Of a stretch of 64,000 nt of DNA, positions 1 to 11,706 are shown one piece after another (within the stretch, counting starts at the first letter, position 1; each line of letters starts with the position of its first letter). This DNA is from Paraburkholderia aromaticivorans (GTDB lineage: Bacteria > Pseudomonadota > Gammaproteobacteria > Burkholderiales > Burkholderiaceae), in assembly GCF_012689525.1 (NCBI RefSeq), contig NZ_CP051516.1:2046001-2110000 (forward strand). Direction: 5' to 3'. The translations under genes and the position numbers were made by a program. Below the pieces are notes generated by a model. It searched no databases and was not told where the DNA came from. It saw only the letters and a list, made by a program, of their open reading frames with translations.

Positions 1-441
1 GGCATAGCCGGCATTGACAGAGGCAGAGCGCGCACGCGCGGTGGGTGCATTTGCTTATTTGGGCGCCCGCTGATTGATGCGGAGCCGTCGAGAAAATTGG
101 GTGTGGGCAGGCGCGGCGTAACGGCGGCGCGGCACCGCGAGCGCACTGGAACAGTGCGCAAACGGGCCTGAAACAGCGCGGAAAGAGGTCGGAATCCGAT
201 CAAAACGCCAACAAAAACGCGCGCATTCATCGAATCCCGGCTAGGCGCGCAAATAGTTTGCTAAAATATTCGGCTCTTTGGACCCAACCGTGCTGCCGGC
301 GGCCTGCAAGCCCGCGGCGCAGGCGCGCAATCGATGCGAAGCGAACCAAACGCGACCAAAAAACGCGACATCGCACGACATCGACAAGCGGCACGGAGAA
401 GATAACTGATTCGCTCGAATAATTTTAGGACGATTGAAGCC
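1..441. other. Region upstream of tig, no gene seen
   Basis: I see no convincing coding frame, tRNA or other RNA gene in this stretch. An AT-rich patch around 253-270 contains TAAAAT at 262-267, which could be a -10 element, but no matching -35 box lies at the right distance. The tig leader is therefore probably long, with AGGA about 11 bases before the start codon. Confidence 0.5.
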
Positions 442-1788
442 ATGGCTAACGTTGTTGAGAACCTCGGCAAGCTCGAACGCCGCGTCACGATTTCCCTGCC
501 GAAGGACACCGTGCAGAAGGAAGTGGACTCGCGTATCCGTCAACTCGCGAAGAACGTGCGCATGCCGGGTTTCCGCCCGGGCAAGGTGCCGCTCAAGATG
601 GTGACGCAACAGTATTCGGGCCAGGTGGAAGCCGAAGTGCTGAGCGACAAGGTCGGCAAGGAATTCTTCGACATCAGCCGCGCCGAAAACCTGCGCGTCG
701 CCGGCCAGCCGAGCTTTGCACCGAAGGTCGACGTCACGGAAGGCGACTACGCGTTCGACGCGACGTTCGAGGTGTATCCGGAAGTGAAGCTGGGCGACGT
801 CGCCACGGCTGAGATCGAGCGCACCACGACCACCATCAGCGAAGCGGAAATCGACCGCACGCTGGACATTCTGCGCAAGCAGCGCGTGCACTTCCACGCT
901 CGCGGCGAAGCCGGCGAGCACGGTGACGGCGGCGACGACACTGCCGCGAAGGAAGGTGACCGCGTGACGGTCGACTTCGTCGGCAAGATCGACGGTGAAG
1001 TGTTCCAGGGCGGCAGCGCGGACGACTTCGCGTTCGTGCTGGGCGAAGGCCGCATGCTGCCGGAATTCGAAAAGGCCGCCACGGGCCTGAAGGTCGGCGA
1101 ATCGAAGGAATTCGACCTGGCATTCCCTGAGGACTATCACGGCAAGGAAGTCGCCGGCAAGACCGCGCAATTCACGATCACGATGAAGAAGATCGAGTGG
1201 CCGCATCTGCCGGAAATCGACGCTGAATTCGCCAAGTCACTCGGCATCGAAGACGGCGACCTGACCAAGATGCGCGCTGAGATCAAAGACAATCTCGAAC
1301 GCGAAGCGAAGCGCCGCACGCAAGCCATCGTCAAGAACCAGGTGATGGACGCGCTGCTGAAGATTTCCGACCTGGACGTGCCGAACGCACTGATCGAACA
1401 GGATCAGGAACGCCTCGTCGGCATGGCGCGTCAGGATCTGGAGCAACGCGGCGTGCCGAACGCCAAGGATGCACCGATCCCGGCTGCGATGTTCAAGGAA
1501 CAGGCTGAGCGCCGCGTCAAGCTGGGCCTCGTGCTGGCCGAGCTGGTCAAGGCCAACGAACTGCAAGCCAAGCCGGAGCAGATTCGTGCCGAAGTGGACG
1601 AGTTCGCGAAAAGCTACGAAGACCCGAAGGAAGTCGTCCGCTGGTATTATTCCAATCAGCAACGTCTTGCCGAAATGGAAGCGTACGTCGTTGAAGCCAA
1701 CGTCGTCGAGTTCGTCCTCAGCAAGGCCAAGGTGACGGACAAGGAAGTGAGCTTCGAAGAACTGGCAAGCGCAACGGCGCAAGCGTAA
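442..1788 (+). CDS. tig: Trigger factor, ribosome-associated chaperone and prolyl isomerase
   Basis: Trigger factor binds the ribosome at the exit tunnel and shields nascent chains. The protein is 448 residues, close to the family norm. The N-terminal ribosome-binding loop is visible as GFRPGK at residues 43-48. An FKBP-type isomerase domain runs from about 172 to 253 ([14 protein letters not shown] onward), preceded by a Gly/Asp-rich insertion at about 155-170 ([12 protein letters not shown]). The remaining C-terminal part is the helical chaperone body. It is the first gene of the conserved tig-clpP-clpX-lon-hupB order and is followed by its own terminator, so clpP is probably transcribed separately. 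Identification is secure. Confidence 0.97.
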   Translation: MANVVENLGKLERRVTISLPKDTVQKEVDSRIRQLAKNVRMPGFRPGKVPLKMVTQQYSGQVEAEVLSDKVGKEFFDISRAENLRVAGQPSFAPKVDVTEGDYAFDATFEVYPEVKLGDVATAEIERTTTTISEAEIDRTLDILRKQRVHFHARGEAGEHGDGGDDTAAKEGDRVTVDFVGKIDGEVFQGGSADDFAFVLGEGRMLPEFEKAATGLKVGESKEFDLAFPEDYHGKEVAGKTAQFTITMKKIEWPHLPEIDAEFAKSLGIEDGDLTKMRAEIKDNLEREAKRRTQAIVKNQVMDALLKISDLDVPNALIEQDQERLVGMARQDLEQRGVPNAKDAPIPAAMFKEQAERRVKLGLVLAELVKANELQAKPEQIRAEVDEFAKSYEDPKEVVRWYYSNQQRLAEMEAYVVEANVVEFVLSKAKVTDKEVSFEELASATAQA

Positions 1789-1798
1789 GCGTCGCTGC

Positions 1799-1844
1799 AA
1801 CGGCGTGCCGGCTGTCGGAGCGACGGCCCGCACGCCGTTTTTTT
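1799..1844 (+). terminator. Intrinsic terminator after tig
   Basis: A 9-bp stem (ACGGCGTGC pairing with GCACGCCGT) with a 21-base loop is followed by seven T residues. It lies directly behind the tig stop codon and separates tig from the clpP promoter. Confidence 0.8.
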
Positions 1845-1919
1845 GTGCTGTGAATGTGCGTTGCGTTTTGCACGGGTGTCACGCATCGCGCCGCACTGAT
1901 CGCGCACTTGAATACGGGG

Positions 1920-1948
1920 TTGTCGACCACACCTGTCCAGCATCTAAT
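1920..1948 (+). promoter_or_regulatory. Candidate sigma-70 promoter of clpP
   Basis: TTGTCG (1920-1925) and TCTAAT (1943-1948) are separated by exactly 17 bases. The predicted start would leave a leader of about 25 bases before the clpP ATG at 1980. Downstream of the -10 box is an AATATT-tag-AATATT inverted repeat. No obvious heat-shock sigma-32 boxes were recognised. Confidence 0.55.
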
Positions 1949-1979
1949 ATTTAGAATATTTCAGACAAGGATCCACTGC

Positions 1980-2633
1980 ATGACCTTTCGCGCTCAAATG
2001 CTGGACACGTTGACCTCCCAGTCGTCGCGGGATCTCGAAGCGCAGGCGCTCGGACTGGTGCCGATCGTCGTGGAAACGAGCGGCCGGGGCGAGCGTTCGT
2101 ACGACATCTATTCGCGTCTGCTGAAGGAACGGATCGTGTTCCTGGTCGGCGAAGTGAACGACCAGACGGCCAATCTCGTCGTCGCGCAGATGCTGTTCCT
2201 CGAAAGTGAGAACCCGGACAAGGACATCAGTTTCTACATCAACAGCCCGGGCGGTTCGGTTTCGGCGGGTATGGCGATTTATGACACGATGCAGTTCATC
2301 AAGCCGGATGTCTCCACGCTGTGCATGGGTCTTGCGGCCAGTATGGGCGCATTCCTGCTGGCGGCCGGCGCGAAAGGCAAGCGTTTTGCTCTGCCGAATT
2401 CGCGCGTGATGATTCACCAACCGCTGGGCGGCGCCCGCGGTCAGGCGTCGGACATCGAAATTCAGGCGCGCGAGATCCTGTATTTGAAGGAACGGCTGAA
2501 TCATCTGCTCGCGCATCACACCGGCCAGCCGGTCGAGCGTATCGCGCGCGACACCGACCGCGACAACTTCATGTCCGGCGACGACGCGCAAGCTTACGGC
2601 CTCGTCGACCAGGTGGCGCACAAGCGTCCTTGA
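1980..2633 (+). CDS. clpP: ATP-dependent Clp protease proteolytic subunit
   Basis: ClpP forms the tetradecameric serine-peptidase chamber that degrades substrates unfolded by ClpX or ClpA. I chose the ATG at 1980 (217 residues), because AAGGA lies 8 bases upstream and the protein then matches the family length; the open frame extends upstream to 1854 without support. The catalytic triad is visible: Ser121 in LAASMGAF, His146 in MIHQPLGG and Asp195 in DTDRDNF. The SPGGSV motif at 89-94 marks the oxyanion-hole strand. It lies 183 bases before clpX, the usual partner arrangement, with a hairpin between them. Confidence 0.97.
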   Translation: MTFRAQMLDTLTSQSSRDLEAQALGLVPIVVETSGRGERSYDIYSRLLKERIVFLVGEVNDQTANLVVAQMLFLESENPDKDISFYINSPGGSVSAGMAIYDTMQFIKPDVSTLCMGLAASMGAFLLAAGAKGKRFALPNSRVMIHQPLGGARGQASDIEIQAREILYLKERLNHLLAHHTGQPVERIARDTDRDNFMSGDDAQAYGLVDQVAHKRP

Positions 2634-2640
2634 GATGGTG

Positions 2641-2669
2641 CGTTTTTGCCCCGAAATGGGGCAAAAACG
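2641..2669 (+). terminator. Perfect hairpin between clpP and clpX
   Basis: A 12-bp perfect stem (CGTTTTTGCCCC against GGGGCAAAAACG) encloses a five-base GAAAT loop just after the clpP stop. There is no free T-run beyond the stem on the plus strand, because the T and A tracts are inside it. It may act as a partial terminator or as a 3'-end stabiliser that sets the ClpP:ClpX ratio; its exact role is an inference. Confidence 0.5.
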
Positions 2670-2816
2670 TCGCCGGATCGGTTGTGAAATAATCAAACTT
2701 CGTCCGAGTGCCTGCGGCAAACGCCGTCACCTTGGCTCAAGCCCGGCCCCGCCCAAACTGCGAGGCCAGGGCAAACGGCGTATCATGTAATCGAGTGTCC
2801 GGAGGCTCACACATCT

Positions 2817-4088
2817 ATGGCGGACAAGAAAGGTTCTAACAGCGAAAAGCTGTTGTATTGCTCTTTTTGCGGCAAGAGCCAGCATGAAGTCAAAAAACTG
2901 ATTGCCGGCCCGTCGGTGTTCATCTGTGATGAATGTATCGACCTGTGCAACGAAATCATCCGTGATGAGGCTGCAGGTGCGGGCATCGAGGCGGGCTTGT
3001 CGAAGTCCGATCTGCCGAGTCCGCAGGAAATCCGTGAAATCCTCGACCAGTATGTGATCGGTCAGGAACGCGCGAAGAAAATTCTCGCGGTCGCGGTGTA
3101 CAACCACTACAAGCGCCTCAAGCATCTCGACAAGAAAGATGAGATCGAGCTGTCCAAGAGCAACATCCTGCTGATCGGCCCGACCGGTTCCGGCAAGACG
3201 CTGCTCGCGCAGACGCTCGCGCGCCTCCTGAACGTCCCGTTCGTGATTGCCGATGCAACCACGCTGACGGAAGCCGGCTATGTCGGTGAAGACGTCGAGA
3301 ACATCATTCAGAAGCTGCTGCAAAACTGCAATTACGAAGTCGACAAGGCCCAGCGCGGCATTGTCTACATCGACGAAATCGACAAGATCAGCCGCAAGTC
3401 CGACAACCCGTCGATCACCCGCGATGTTTCGGGCGAAGGCGTGCAACAGGCTTTGCTGAAGCTGGTCGAGGGTACGATGGCGTCGGTGCCGCCGCAGGGC
3501 GGCCGTAAGCACCCGAATCAGGACTTCATTCAGGTCGACACCACCAACATTCTGTTCATCTGCGGTGGCGCGTTCGACGGCCTCGAAAAGGTCATCGTCG
3601 ATCGTACCGAGAAGACCGGCATTGGCTTTGGCGCGAGCGTGAAGAGCAAGCAGGACCGCGACGCCGGCGAAGTGCTGCGCGAAGTGGAACCGGAGGATCT
3701 GATCAAGTTCGGTCTCATTCCCGAACTGATCGGCCGTCTGCCGGTGGTGGCTACGCTCGGCAAGCTCGACGAAGTTGCGTTGATGAAAATTCTCGTCGAA
3801 CCGAAGAATGCGCTGGTGAAGCAGTACCACAAGCTGTTCAACATGGAACGCGTCGAGCTCGAAATTCGCCCGGCCGCATTGCAAGCTGTCGCGCGTAAGG
3901 CAATTCGTCGCAAGACGGGCGCGCGTGGTCTGCGCTCCATCCTGGAACAGGCGTTGCTTGATGTGATGTACGACCTACCGCAAATGAAAGGTGTTAGCAA
4001 GGTCATCATCGACGACAACGTGATTGACGGCGACGGCAAACCGTTACTGATCTATGAAGACGCGCCCAAAGTGGCGGGTTCGAACTGA
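2817..4088 (+). CDS. clpX: ATP-dependent Clp protease ATP-binding subunit ClpX
   Basis: ClpX is the AAA+ hexameric unfoldase that recognises substrates and feeds them to ClpP. The 423-residue protein starts with a C4 zinc-binding domain (Cys15, Cys18, Cys37, Cys40). Walker A, GPTGSGKT, sits at about 121-128, the pore loop GYVGED follows at about 155-160 and the Walker B IDEIDK at about 185. Further on are sensor regions and the small AAA+ subdomain ([10 protein letters not shown]). A GGAGG-like ribosome site precedes the ATG. It is followed by a strong terminator, so lon is a separate transcription unit. Confidence 0.98.
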   Translation: MADKKGSNSEKLLYCSFCGKSQHEVKKLIAGPSVFICDECIDLCNEIIRDEAAGAGIEAGLSKSDLPSPQEIREILDQYVIGQERAKKILAVAVYNHYKRLKHLDKKDEIELSKSNILLIGPTGSGKTLLAQTLARLLNVPFVIADATTLTEAGYVGEDVENIIQKLLQNCNYEVDKAQRGIVYIDEIDKISRKSDNPSITRDVSGEGVQQALLKLVEGTMASVPPQGGRKHPNQDFIQVDTTNILFICGGAFDGLEKVIVDRTEKTGIGFGASVKSKQDRDAGEVLREVEPEDLIKFGLIPELIGRLPVVATLGKLDEVALMKILVEPKNALVKQYHKLFNMERVELEIRPAALQAVARKAIRRKTGARGLRSILEQALLDVMYDLPQMKGVSKVIIDDNVIDGDGKPLLIYEDAPKVAGSN

Positions 4089-4107
4089 TCGGCTTTCGGG
4101 TTCTGCA

Positions 4108-4143
4108 AAAAAAGCCGTTCATGGCAACGTGAACGGCTTTTTT
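4108..4143 (+). terminator. Intrinsic terminator after clpX
   Basis: The stem AAAGCCGTTCA / TGAACGGCTTT with an 8-base loop is flanked by A and T runs, giving a terminator that could work in both directions. It lies 20 bases after the clpX stop. Confidence 0.85.
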
Positions 4144-4179
4144 CGTTTATCGTGTGGTCAGGTTGGTTGTTTTCACTAT

Positions 4180-4209
4180 GGAGTCACTGAACCTTCGGAG
4201 TCACTGAAC
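4180..4209 (+). repeat. 13-bp direct repeat upstream of lon
   Basis: GGAGTCACTGAAC occurs twice, at 4180-4192 and 4197-4209, with a 17-base period. It lies about 85-110 bases before the lon start, within the only space available for the lon promoter. It may be a regulator-binding site or a recent duplication. Confidence 0.6.
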
Positions 4210-4290
4210 TTTTCCCACACGCGGAGGCTTGCAATCTTTTCTGCTGGCCTCACCTATCGAACGAACTGATTCCACTCATGGGGAAATGAA

Positions 4291-6714
<2,424 letters not shown>

Positions 6715-6745
6715 GACAGTCAGCAACGAAGCTGTTTGCTTGAAG

Positions 6746-6775
6746 AAAACCCGCGGTCACGGCCGCGGGTTTTTT
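6746..6775 (+). terminator. Intrinsic terminator after lon
   Basis: CCCGCGG and CCGCGGG form a 7-bp GC-only stem with a six-base loop, extended by A/T pairs and followed by six T residues. Confidence 0.85.
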
Positions 6776-6937
6776 ATTGCGTATGCGATTTCCATCAAGC
6801 GTCTGGCGACGCGCGTTTTCCCACCTTTTGAGCAAAGCGGCGTGCGCCTGCGGACTGGTTGTGCGTGCATCCATTCGCGGCAACGTTTTGTTATAGGAAG
6901 CCCCCTCCAAAACCTCCTAAATCAGGCTCAACCCCGC

Positions 6938-6966
6938 TTGACACAAGGGTTTCGGCCAATTCTAAT
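6938..6966 (+). promoter_or_regulatory. Sigma-70 promoter of hupB
   Basis: A consensus -35 box TTGACA (6938-6943) is followed after 17 bases by TCTAAT (6961-6966, 5 of 6 matches). Transcription would start near 6973 and give a leader of about 80 bases before hupB. This is one of the best promoter matches in the window. Confidence 0.75.
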
Positions 6967-7055
6967 GATTGCGCCCGGCGTTGCCCGCCGGCCGCGTGAT
7001 GCCAGGCGCTAATAAAGCGCCGTCACGATTGCCATAAACATTCTCGGGGGTTGGG

Positions 7056-7328
7056 ATGAACAAGACGGAATTGATCGATCACGTTGCGCAGCAAGCCGAC
7101 ATTTCGAAGGCAGCGGCAGGCCGTGCACTCGACGCTGTGATCGATGGTGTCAAAGGGACGTTGAAGAAGGGCGGTTCGGTGACGTTGGTCGGTTTCGGCA
7201 CGTTCGCAGTCGGCAAGCGCACCGCGCGCACCGGGCGCAATCCGCGCACTGGCGCTGCCATCAAAATCAAGGCGGCGAAGGTTCCTAAATTTAGGCCTGG
7301 CAAAGCTCTGAAGGATGCGCTAAACTAA
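7056..7328 (+). CDS. hupB: DNA-binding protein HU-beta
   Basis: HU is a small dimeric nucleoid protein that bends and compacts DNA. The 90-residue length is typical. The beta-arm signature [14 protein letters not shown], with the conserved intercalating Pro, is at about 61-74, and the C-terminus [15 protein letters not shown] is the canonical ending. It lies downstream of lon as in E. coli and has its own strong promoter. Two tRNA genes follow within 90 bases, before any clear terminator, so read-through into the tRNAs is possible. Confidence 0.97.
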   Translation: MNKTELIDHVAQQADISKAAAGRALDAVIDGVKGTLKKGGSVTLVGFGTFAVGKRTARTGRNPRTGAAIKIKAAKVPKFRPGKALKDALN

Positions 7329-7414
7329 TTGGCTCGCTGCTTGAGGGACGTCAGTTGACGAAAATCAGGCGGCAGGTTGAAAGAAGCAGGAAAGAAGCAC
7401 TGAATCGTGAAACG

Positions 7415-7489
7415 GGTGCTTAGCTCAGTTGGTAGAGCGGCGCCCTTACAAGGCGTAGGTCGGGAGTTCGAGCCTCTCAGCACCCACCA
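7415..7489 (+). tRNA. tRNA-Val (anticodon UAC)
   Basis: A full cloverleaf can be folded. The acceptor GGGTGCT pairs with AGCACCC, the D arm is GCTC/GAGC, and the anticodon loop CTTACAA gives anticodon TAC. The T arm is GGGAG/CTCTC with a TTCGAGC loop. The CCA end is encoded. Confidence 0.96.
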
Positions 7490-7525
7490 GTTTCAGATTC
7501 CTTCAAGTGTTTCAGCGCAACATAA

Positions 7526-7602
7526 GGAGTGGTAGTTCAGTCGGTTAGAATACCGGCCTGTCACGCCGGGGGTCGCGGGTTCGAGTCCCGTCCACTCCGC
7601 CA
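7526..7602 (+). tRNA. tRNA-Asp (anticodon GUC)
   Basis: The acceptor GGAGTGG pairs with CCACTCC, the anticodon loop CTGTCAC gives anticodon GTC, and the T arm carries TTCGAGT. The 77-base gene ends with an encoded CCA and is 36 bases after tRNA-Val, so the two are probably one transcript. Confidence 0.96.
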
Positions 7603-7611
7603 GTATCCTCG

Positions 7612-7638
7612 AAAGGCGAACTCCGGTTCGCCTTTTTT
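7612..7638 (+). terminator. Intrinsic terminator after the tRNA pair
   Basis: AAAGGCGAAC and GTTCGCCTTT form a 10-bp stem with a TCCG loop, followed by more T residues, immediately downstream of tRNA-Asp. Confidence 0.85.
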
Positions 7639-7688
7639 ATTGCCCGCTGTTGTAAGATCGGGCGTTCTGTTTTTGGCACTCCTCACGC

Positions 7689-9626
7689 ATGCTCGATTTT
7701 TTCCGCAATCACAAACGCCTGATGATGTTCATGCTCATCCTCGTCATTGTGCCGGGGTTGGGTTTTGTGGGTATTCAGGGCTTTCGCGGCTTCTTTGACG
7801 AAAGCGCAAACGTCGCGAGCGTCAACGGTCACAAGATCACGCGCGCTGAATACGACAACGCGATGCGTCAGCAACTCGACCGCGCCCGTCAAATGCTCGG
7901 CGCGCAGTTCGACATGAAGTCGTTCGACACGCCGGCGCGCCGCGCTCAGATGCTCGACGGTCTGATCGAGCAACGCGTACTGGCCGATGAAACACAGCGC
8001 CTGCATCTGACCGCGTCGGACGACGCTGTGCGCCGTGTGCTGATGAACGATCCGGTGATCTCGTCGCTGAAGAATCCTGACGGCACGATCGACGTCGACC
8101 GCTACAAGCAGTTGCTCGCCATGCAGGGCATGACGCCCGACCAGTACGACGAACGCGTGCGCTACAGCATCGCCACGCAGCAGTTGCCGGCCAGCATTCA
8201 AGGCAGCGCCTTCACGTCGAAAACGCTTGCACAGCATCTGACCGAACTCGCGGAACAACAGCGCGAAGTGCAGGGCATCGCGTTCCATCCGCGCGACTAC
8301 GCCGCGAAGGTGCAGCCCACCGACGCGCAACTGCAAGCTTATTACGACGCGCATCGCAACGAATTCGCCACGCCGGCTACGGCCACGATCCAGTATCTCG
8401 TCATGTCGCCGGCAACGCTCGCCGCATCCGCGCTGCCGAGCGACGCCGATCTGAAGAAGTACTACGACGACAACATCGCGCACTATCGGACTGACGGTCA
8501 GGTGCGTGCGAGCCACATCCTGATCGCGGCGCCGAAAGACGCGAGTGCGGCCGACAAGGCCAAGGCCAAGCAGAAGGCCGAAGAGTTGCTCGCGCAGATC
8601 AAGGCGCATCCGGACCAGTTCGCGCAGATCGCGCAGCAGAATTCGCAGGACCCGGGTTCGGCGTCGAAGGGCGGCGATCTGGGTTACTTCGGCCCCGGCA
8701 TGATCGCGGGCGGCCAGGCGTTCGACGACGCCGTGTTCGCGCTGAAGAAAGACGAAGTCAGCGGCATCGTGCAGACCGACTTCGGTTATCACATCGTCAA
8801 GGTGACGGACGTGAAGCCGGCGGTCACGAAGCCGTTCGACGAAGTGAAAGATCAGATCTCGAAAGACTTGAAGACGCAGTTGGCCAGCAAGGCATTCACC
8901 GACGATTCGGAAGGCTTCACGTCGATCGTCTATGAAAAAGCGAAGAGCCTTCAGCCGGCCGCCGACAAGTACAAGCTGCAAGTGCAGACCGCCACGGTTA
9001 CGCCGCAGCCGGATCCGAAGCTCGCGCCTGACAGCCCGCTGAACAACGCGAAGTTCCTCGCCGCGGTGTTCGCGAACGACGCCACGACGGCACGCAACAA
9101 CACGCAAGCCATCGACGCCGGCGCCAACACGTTGATCGCGGCGCGCGTGACCGACTACAAGGCCGCGGCGGTGCCGGCGCTCGACGCCGTCAAGGACGCC
9201 GTGCGTCAGAAGGTGATCGCGGTTCAGTCGAACGAGACGGCACACAAGGACGGCGTGGCCAAACTGGCCGAGTTCGAAAAGTCAAAGGCGACCACCGGCT
9301 TCTCGTCGCCGCTGAAGGTGTCGCGCAACGACGCGCAAGGCGTGCCGCCGGCTGCATTGAGTGCAATCTACAAAGCGGATGCGCAAAAATTGCCGGCTTA
9401 CGTCGGTGTGGATCTTGGCGACGACGGCTATGCGATCTATCGCGTGAACGCGGTGGTGGCGGGTACGACGGTCGATCCGCAGCGTCTGGCTGCAGCGCAG
9501 CAACAGATCGCGCAGGTCGATGCGCAGTCCGAAGCAGAGGCCTATGTCGAAGCGCTGCGCGCGCGTTCGAAGGTGAAATTCTACGGCTCGCTCGACAGCA
9601 GCAATGCCCAGGCGAGCGGCGAGTAA
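7689..9626 (+). CDS. ppiD: PpiD-type membrane-anchored periplasmic chaperone / peptidyl-prolyl isomerase
   Basis: PpiD is tethered to the inner membrane beside the Sec translocon and assists proteins emerging into the periplasm. The 645-residue protein has a short cytoplasmic start (MLDFFRNHKR), one membrane helix at about residues 12-30, and a SurA-type N-terminal chaperone region. A single parvulin domain spans about 272-377 (VRASHILI through GYHIVKV). The C-terminal part is a SurA-like helical region. The ATG at 7689 places basic residues before the helix, fitting an N-in anchor. The hupB-ppiD neighbourhood is conserved in proteobacteria. Isomerase activity of PpiD proteins is often weak; I do not infer it here. 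Confidence 0.93.
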   Translation: MLDFFRNHKRLMMFMLILVIVPGLGFVGIQGFRGFFDESANVASVNGHKITRAEYDNAMRQQLDRARQMLGAQFDMKSFDTPARRAQMLDGLIEQRVLADETQRLHLTASDDAVRRVLMNDPVISSLKNPDGTIDVDRYKQLLAMQGMTPDQYDERVRYSIATQQLPASIQGSAFTSKTLAQHLTELAEQQREVQGIAFHPRDYAAKVQPTDAQLQAYYDAHRNEFATPATATIQYLVMSPATLAASALPSDADLKKYYDDNIAHYRTDGQVRASHILIAAPKDASAADKAKAKQKAEELLAQIKAHPDQFAQIAQQNSQDPGSASKGGDLGYFGPGMIAGGQAFDDAVFALKKDEVSGIVQTDFGYHIVKVTDVKPAVTKPFDEVKDQISKDLKTQLASKAFTDDSEGFTSIVYEKAKSLQPAADKYKLQVQTATVTPQPDPKLAPDSPLNNAKFLAAVFANDATTARNNTQAIDAGANTLIAARVTDYKAAAVPALDAVKDAVRQKVIAVQSNETAHKDGVAKLAEFEKSKATTGFSSPLKVSRNDAQGVPPAALSAIYKADAQKLPAYVGVDLGDDGYAIYRVNAVVAGTTVDPQRLAAAQQQIAQVDAQSEAEAYVEALRARSKVKFYGSLDSSNAQASGE

Positions 9627-9641
9627 GACCGCCCCAGACGC

Positions 9642-9669
9642 AAAAAAGCCCCGCATTTGCGGGGCTTTT
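9642..9669. terminator. Bidirectional terminator between ppiD and the lipoprotein gene
   Basis: AAAAGCCCCGC and GCGGGGCTTTT form a perfect stem around an ATTT loop between convergent genes, with A and T runs serving both strands. Confidence 0.85.
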
Positions 9670-9721
9670 CATTTGACGAGTGCAAACTCGTCAAACGGTT
9701 TGCTGCGGCACGTTGCGAGCG

Positions 9722-10066
9722 TTACAGGCAGCCGCTGATTGCACTCGTGGCGTCGCTGCCCGCAGCAGCGCCACCGGCGCGGAAGCCGACCCACGTACCC
9801 TTGCCGGAGTACGACGGACGTACGACAGCGGCGGCGCCATTAGGCGGCTGCTGACCCGGAACATAGACATCCATGGCTTGATCGTTAGCCAGCGTGTCTT
9901 GCGAGACTACTTGTTGCTGCGAGTTGTCGGCCCACTTCTGCGCGATGCAGGTAGCGACACCCTTCGGCGGCTGTTGGCTTTCGCCGACGGATTGAACGCC
10001 AGCGGGCGGTTGAGCGGCGCAGGCGGAAATTGCCACGGTCAAAGCGATTAACGGTAAATATTTCAC
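9722..10066 (-). CDS. Small hypothetical lipoprotein
   Basis: I chose the GTG at 10066: AGAGGAG lies 5-6 bases upstream and the resulting 114-residue protein opens with a clean lipoprotein signal (KYLPLIALTVAISAC, with lipobox ISAC and Cys at about residue 16). The mature part is Gln/Pro-rich (QSVGESQQPPKG), then holds a Cys in TCIAQKWAD and a Cys close to the C-terminus. A glycine-rich stretch (GKGTWVGFRAGG) lies between. I do not recognise a family or function. It is probably attached to the inner or outer membrane and is convergent with ppiD. Isolated transcription is likely. Confidence 0.75.
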   Translation of the reverse strand: MKYLPLIALTVAISACAAQPPAGVQSVGESQQPPKGVATCIAQKWADNSQQQVVSQDTLANDQAMDVYVPGQQPPNGAAAVVRPSYSGKGTWVGFRAGGAAAGSDATSAISGCL

Positions 10067-10184
10067 GTTATCTCCTCTAAAGTCGCTCAAAATCGAGCCG
10101 GGTTACACGGGATTACGAAAGTGTCAGAGAGAACTTACCGATCCGCGTTCCCGAAGTTCTGGAAACAAGTTGTTAGCAGGCTTT

Positions 10185-10859
10185 TCAGTGCGGCGAACTT
10201 GTGTGAAGGAGTGGCTTGACTGCGGGCCACACGTTGTTAAGTAGCACTGGCTGTGCCTGCTGGGTGGGATGAATCTGATCGGCCTGGAACATGTCCGGTT
10301 TGTCGGCGATGCCGGCGAGCAGAAACGGCACGAGCGGCACACGCAGTTGCTTCGACAGATCGCCGTACAAACCGTGGAACTTTTGCGTGTAGTCCGGGCC
10401 GTAATTAGGCGGCACATACATGCCCACCAGTACGACCTTCGCGTGACCTTGCTGTGCCTGCTCGATGATCGTGCGCAGGTTGTCTTCGGTGGTGGAGAGC
10501 GGCACGCCGCGCAATGCGTCGTTGGCGCCGAGTTCAACGATCACGATGCTCGGCTTCAGGCGTTGCATGAGCGCCGGCAAGCGGGCTCGTCCGCCGCTCG
10601 TGGTGTCGCCGCTAATGCTCGCATTGGCGACGCTATAATCGATTCGCTCGTCGGTGAGGCGCTGGCGCATCAACGCAACCCAGCCCGTGTCGCGGGGCAG
10701 GCCGTATTCGGCGGAGATGCTGTCGCCGAGCACGACGATCACCGGCTTGGCCGGTTCGGGCGCGTTGGCGGCCCGGGCCGCGAGGCTCACTGAAAACAGG
10801 GTGGCGGCCACGACGGCAAAGCCGCATGCCGTTGTCAGCCCCGTGGCGCGAGACGTCAT
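10185..10859 (-). CDS. tesA: TesA-type GDSL arylesterase / lysophospholipase, periplasmic
   Basis: TesA-family enzymes are SGNH hydrolases with thioesterase, arylesterase and lysophospholipase activity in the periplasm. Block I GDSISAEYGL carries the catalytic Ser, block III is GANDALRG, and block V DQIHPT supplies the Asp-His pair. A signal peptide (GFAVVAATLFSVSLAARA) precedes the mature protein. Starts are possible at 10859 (224 residues) and 10889 ([10 protein letters not shown], 234 residues); the latter overlaps the divergent ybbA start codon. The divergent tesA/ybbA arrangement matches E. coli, which supports the assignment. Confidence 0.88.
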   Translation of the reverse strand: MTSRATGLTTACGFAVVAATLFSVSLAARAANAPEPAKPVIVVLGDSISAEYGLPRDTGWVALMRQRLTDERIDYSVANASISGDTTSGGRARLPALMQRLKPSIVIVELGANDALRGVPLSTTEDNLRTIIEQAQQGHAKVVLVGMYVPPNYGPDYTQKFHGLYGDLSKQLRVPLVPFLLAGIADKPDMFQADQIHPTQQAQPVLLNNVWPAVKPLLHTSSPH

Positions 10860-10887
10860 GGCATGCACTTTCAACCTACGCTTCACC

Positions 10888-11574
10888 ATGCTAAACAAAA
10901 CTGATCCAGTCATTGAAGTGCGGGGTTTGTGCAAGAAGGTTAAGGATGCAACGGGCGAACTGACGATTCTCGACGACATCGATCTTGCTATCGATGCCGG
11001 CAGCAGTGTGGCGATCGTCGGTGCATCCGGGTCGGGCAAGTCTACGCTGCTCGGCTTGCTTGCAGGATTGGACAGCGCGAGCTCGGGCTCGGTTCGGTTG
11101 CTCGGCCGCGAACTTGGCGAACTGAACGAAGACGAGCGCGCCGCATTGCGCAGCGGCTCGGTCGGCTTCGTGTTCCAGTCGTTTCAACTGATGCCGCATT
11201 TGACGGCGCTCGAGAACGTCACCTTGCCGCTGGAACTGCAAGGCGGCATCGGCACCCGCGAGGCCGCAACGCGTGCGCGCGGTTTGCTGGAGCAGGTGGG
11301 TCTCGGCAAGCGCACCAGTCACTATCCGAAACTGCTCTCGGGCGGTGAGCAGCAACGCGTGGCGCTCGCGCGCGCGTTCGTCACACATCCGGCGATCCTG
11401 TTCGCCGACGAGCCGACCGGCAGTCTCGATGCTGCCACCGGTCACGCGGTGATCGATCTGATGTTCGAGATGAACCGCGCGAACGGCGCTACGTTGATTC
11501 TCGTCACGCATGACATCGAGCTGGCGCGCCGTTGCGATACGACGGTGACGATCGAGGCGGGACGTCTCGCCTGA
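10888..11574 (+). CDS. ybbA: YbbA-type ABC transporter ATP-binding protein
   Basis: This is a 228-residue ABC ATPase of the LolD/MacB/YbbA class. Walker A is GASGSGKST, the Q-loop region is [11 protein letters not shown], the signature is [15 protein letters not shown], Walker B is [12 protein letters not shown] and the switch His is in LVTHD. The start at 10888 (MLNKTDP) overlaps the alternative tesA start on the other strand; an upstream ATG at 10858 is also in frame. In E. coli YbbA works with the large permease YbbP, yet no permease gene follows here: a terminator and the convergent pgi come next. The partner must be encoded elsewhere, if one exists. Confidence 0.9.
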   Translation: MLNKTDPVIEVRGLCKKVKDATGELTILDDIDLAIDAGSSVAIVGASGSGKSTLLGLLAGLDSASSGSVRLLGRELGELNEDERAALRSGSVGFVFQSFQLMPHLTALENVTLPLELQGGIGTREAATRARGLLEQVGLGKRTSHYPKLLSGGEQQRVALARAFVTHPAILFADEPTGSLDAATGHAVIDLMFEMNRANGATLILVTHDIELARRCDTTVTIEAGRLA

Positions 11575-11594
11575 CCGAGCGTCGGTACAAAAGC

Positions 11595-11622
11595 AAAGCG
11601 GGCCGCGAGGGCCCGCTTTTTT
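11595..11622. terminator. Terminator between convergent ybbA and pgi
   Basis: GCGGGCC and GGCCCGC pair around a short GCGAG loop, flanked by AAA and by a T6 run on the plus strand. It should stop ybbA and may also serve pgi. Confidence 0.8.
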
Positions 11623-11706
11623 CCTTTCGGCTCACCTCGCCAGCAGGCGAATGCGCCAATCACGTCAGCGTAACTTCAGCGGCGCGAACCACCGCGCCGC
11701 TCACCA

